DNA of 24,228 nucleotides from Candidatus Microgenomates bacterium (GTDB lineage: Bacteria > Patescibacteriota > Dojkabacteria > SC72). The stretch is taken from assembly GCA_012797935.1 (NCBI GenBank), contig JAAZOC010000069.1, positions 1 to 24,228 on the forward strand, written 5' to 3'. The translations under genes were made by a program, and so were the position numbers. The notes under the pieces are model-generated. The model saw nothing but the letters and a program-made list of their open reading frames with translations. It was not told the DNA's origin and ran no database searches. Positions 22,132-24,228 of the stretch are shown here, piece by piece (the first letter of the stretch is position 1; the number at the start of each line of letters is the position of its first letter).

Positions 22132-22140
22132 ATTATACCA
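22132..22140 (-). promoter_or_regulatory. Candidate extended -10 promoter of dnaG
   Basis: The minus strand reads TGGTATAAT immediately after the RodZ-like gene stop. Nine bases separate it from the dnaG ATG, predicting a leader of about three bases. dnaG may also be read from upstream in the operon. Confidence 0.55.
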
Positions 22141-23088
22141 TTATTCGCATTCTATGGTTTTTTCTACTATGTTACATCTCATTTCTGCAACTCCTGCGGT
22201 TTTAGTATTTTTCCAGGAGATTAATTTACCATTGAAGTAAATTTTGGTATCACTCACTCTTCCAGTTATTAGGTAGAAGGACTTTGTGATTGGAAAGTCT
22301 TTCTTAGAGGGTTGTACGACCTCTGAGAGCTTGTTTTTATCGTCTATATCTAATTTTATCCATGCAGCTGTACCAACTATCTCAAGTGTAATTTTATTTT
22401 CTGATTTCTCTTCCGTTTCCTGCTTTTGTTCTTCTTCTACAACTATGGGAGTATATGTTATTTTTCTTATTTGTGTAGTTTCGAGAATATTATTGCTATT
22501 CTTTTTCCCTTTTATGGTTATATTATTCTGTCCTTCTTTCAACTTTATTTCTTTTTCAAAATATCCTTCTGAATTTACATCAGTTGGTATGTCGTTTATT
22601 GTTATTGTTGTATTTGGTGTTGTAGTCCCTGATATTTTTATTGATTCATTTGGAACAGTAAGATTATCCTCTGGTGAGATTATTGCTATTGTTGGAGGGC
22701 TTTGAAATTTGTAAATTTGATATCCAACATATCCGAGTATTGAAATTGCAAAGATTATTAAGAGAGAGGTTATTATTATTTTTGGTGTAGGTGCAGTTAT
22801 ATCTGAGAATTTGAATTTACTGTTTTTCTTTTTCTCACTTTCTCTTCTTTTTTTGCTTGAATAGCTTCTTCTGTAGAGTGCAAGAATTTTATCTGTGTCT
22901 AAGTCTAGATATTTTGAATATATTTTTATAAATCCAATTAAAAAGACTTCTGACTCAAAGTTAGAGTAATCATCTGCTTCTACATATTCAAGGAATCTTT
23001 TTTGAATCTTTGTTTCTTGGGATACAAGATCCAAGCTTTTGCCAAGTTTTTCTCTTTTGTTTTTTAATATTTCACCTGCTGTTACCAT
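22141..23088 (-). CDS. RodZ-like membrane protein with N-terminal HTH
   Basis: 315 residues. Residues 1-72 form the HTH_25 domain typical of RodZ (AGEILKNKREKLGKSLDLVS, then KIQKRFLEYVEADDY). A basic linker leads to one membrane helix at about 103-123. The exterior part has an Ig-like beta domain (PPTIAIISPEDNLTVPNESI) and a C-terminal DUF4115-like domain (KNKLSEVVQPSKKDFPITKS). RodZ links MreB to the wall synthesis machinery, but no MreB gene is in view. It starts 15 bases after the ftsK stop. A DNA-binding regulator is less likely given the membrane helix and exterior domains. Confidence 0.82.
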   Translation of the reverse strand: MVTAGEILKNKREKLGKSLDLVSQETKIQKRFLEYVEADDYSNFESEVFLIGFIKIYSKYLDLDTDKILALYRRSYSSKKRRESEKKKNSKFKFSDITAPTPKIIITSLLIIFAISILGYVGYQIYKFQSPPTIAIISPEDNLTVPNESIKISGTTTPNTTITINDIPTDVNSEGYFEKEIKLKEGQNNITIKGKKNSNNILETTQIRKITYTPIVVEEEQKQETEEKSENKITLEIVGTAAWIKLDIDDKNKLSEVVQPSKKDFPITKSFYLITGRVSDTKIYFNGKLISWKNTKTAGVAEMRCNIVEKTIECE

Positions 23089-23103
23089 TCCTCATTCTAC
23101 TAC

Positions 23104-24228
23104 TTATTGTGCCTGTTCGTCATCTTTACTATCTTTGTCTATGTCGTCTACTGAGGTTATGAGGACTTGTCTTGGCTTTGCCCCATCTTCTGGTCCAATT
23201 GCTCCTGCCTCGTAGAGTTCATCAATTAGTCTTGCTGCTTTGTTGTATCCAATTCTCATTTTTCTTTGTAAGAATGATGCTGAAGCTTTTTTAGTTAGTA
23301 CTACTATTTCTAAAGCTTTTCCAAAATCGGGATCTCTGTCTGAGCTTCCACCTACACCGCCTTCTCCTGCTATTCCTTTTTCGAGTGCTTGTGCAAGGTC
23401 TGCAGAATATTCTATCTCTTCTTCCCTTACCTGTGATTTAATAGCTTGAATTACATTCTCAGAGTCCTCTGTAGATGTCCATGTACCTTGTACTCTTAAA
23501 GGTTTTGGTGTTGTTTGATCTTTGAAAAGCATATCTCCGTTTCCAAGCAGTGTTTCTGCACCCATTTCATCAAGGATAACTCTGGAGTCCATTGCTGTTG
23601 CGACTGCAAATGCCATTCTTCCAGGGATATTTGATTTAATGAGTCCAGTTATGACATTAACTGTAGGTTTCTGAGTTGCAAGTATTAAATGAATACCAAC
23701 AGCTCTTCCCATCTGTGCTAATCTTTGAATCTTCTTTTCGACTTCGATACCTGAAGTCATAATGAGATCTGCCATCTCGTCAATTACAACTACAATGTAT
23801 GGCATTGCTACAAAACCCATTTTAGCATTATATTCGACAAGTTTCTTTGCATGGACTTGTTTAAGTTGTCTGTACCTTCTCATCATCTCGTCTATTGTCC
23901 ATTGCAAAACATTTGGTACTAATTCAGTATCTGTTATTACAGGGTTTAGAAGATGTGGAATACCGTTGTAAAGTGCCATCTCAACACCCATTTTAGGGTC
24001 AATCATTATGAACTTTACCTCATCTGGACTTTTAGTCATTAGTAAGCCAGTTATGAGTGAGTTCATAGCTACAGATTTACCAGTACCAGTTGCACCAGCT
24101 ACAAGTAAATGTGGGATTTTCGATAGATCTTTGATTATTGTTTTCCCAGTTATATCCTTTCCTAATATTAAAGGTAGTTCATATTTCCCATCTTCATTTT
24201 TTAATTTCTTTACCATGTCTTTAATGTA
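23104..24228 (-). CDS. ftsK: DNA translocase FtsK, C-terminal part (5' end beyond window)
   Basis: The frame is open to the last base of the window, so the N-terminal part, including any membrane segments, is not seen. The visible 374 residues form the motor domain. Numbered from the first visible Met (24216), LILGKDITGK leads to Walker A GATGTGKS (41-48), Walker B is VVVIDEMAD (142-150), and MDSRVILDEMGAETLLGNGDML follows. The C-terminal gamma winged helix (IVVLTKKASASFLQRKMRIG, then AARLIDELYEAG) reads KOPS-type DNA signals. FtsK pumps chromosome DNA through the septum and activates dimer resolution. It leads the run to RodZ-like, dnaG, methyltransferase and ksgA. Confidence 0.96.
   Translation of the reverse strand, partial: YIKDMVKKLKNEDGKYELPLILGKDITGKTIIKDLSKIPHLLVAGATGTGKSVAMNSLITGLLMTKSPDEVKFIMIDPKMGVEMALYNGIPHLLNPVITDTELVPNVLQWTIDEMMRRYRQLKQVHAKKLVEYNAKMGFVAMPYIVVVIDEMADLIMTSGIEVEKKIQRLAQMGRAVGIHLILATQKPTVNVITGLIKSNIPGRMAFAVATAMDSRVILDEMGAETLLGNGDMLFKDQTTPKPLRVQGTWTSTEDSENVIQAIKSQVREEEIEYSADLAQALEKGIAGEGGVGGSSDRDPDFGKALEIVVLTKKASASFLQRKMRIGYNKAARLIDELYEAGAIGPEDGAKPRQVLITSVDDIDKDSKDDEQAQ

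Noticed and set aside
22141..23088. Transcription repressor based on the N-terminal HTH
   Set aside because: The HTH_25 domain followed by a membrane helix and exterior beta domains is the RodZ layout.
1..24228. Full code 25 (UGA frequent as Gly) throughout the window
   Set aside because: Only one internal TGA occurs in about twenty genes. Classic code 25 genomes use it often. A rare or incipient use remains open.
1..24228. CRISPR arrays, insertion sequences or integrase attachment sites
   Set aside because: I found no regularly spaced direct repeats, transposase or integrase genes, or flanking duplications. The tRNA genes are complete with no duplicated 3' ends.

Overview
The window looks like chromosomal core sequence from a very AT-rich, compact bacterium. 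I infer Patescibacteria (Candidate Phyla Radiation). The signs are tight gene packing with many overlaps, no convincing Shine-Dalgarno sequence before any gene, short forms of housekeeping proteins, and lineage-typical families: DUF4012 surface proteins, PEGA proteins and a membrane baseplate-J-like protein beside an FtsA-like ATPase. I cannot name the phylum from this sequence alone. I see no phage, IS element, CRISPR array or rRNA.

Layout. 1-681 (+): end of an O-antigen ligase-type membrane protein. 637-1739 (-): tRNA-Arg, tRNA-Ser and a Ca2+/cation antiporter. 1782-4836 (-): FtsA-like ATPase followed by a single-pass baseplate-J-like protein. 4866-6548 (-): RNase J, divergent from valS (6611-8887 +), then metG (8972-10414 +). 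10460-11886 (+): PilN-like, PilO-like and an 80-aa membrane protein. 11883-12962 (-): primary sigma factor, divergent from a small zinc-ribbon protein (12989-13327 +). 13324-16966 (-): PEGA protein, then a 999-aa fusion of an SDR-like domain with DUF4012. 17006-18690 (-): small membrane protein, then a MraY/WecA-fold protein lacking key acidic residues. 18698-24228 (-): ftsK end, RodZ-like protein, dnaG, methyltransferase and ksgA in one direction.

The genes serve translation (valS, metG, ksgA, two tRNAs), RNA turnover (RNase J), transcription (sigma factor), replication and segregation (DnaG, FtsK), cell shape and division (RodZ, FtsA-like), pilus assembly (PilN/PilO) and the cell envelope (ligase, MraY-like, DUF4012, PEGA).

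The strongest observations follow. (1) dnaG carries an in-frame TGA exactly where the family has the invariant Gly of its CFGCG motif, in a window where TGA is otherwise nearly absent (stops: 14 TAA, 6 TAG, 1 TGA). (2) At least six genes have a TATAAT-like -10 element ending only 5-7 bases before the ATG, which predicts leaderless mRNAs. Two divergent gene pairs share symmetric back-to-back -10 elements. (3) A MraY-like protein and an SDR domain, both with degraded active-site motifs, lie near each other in an envelope region.
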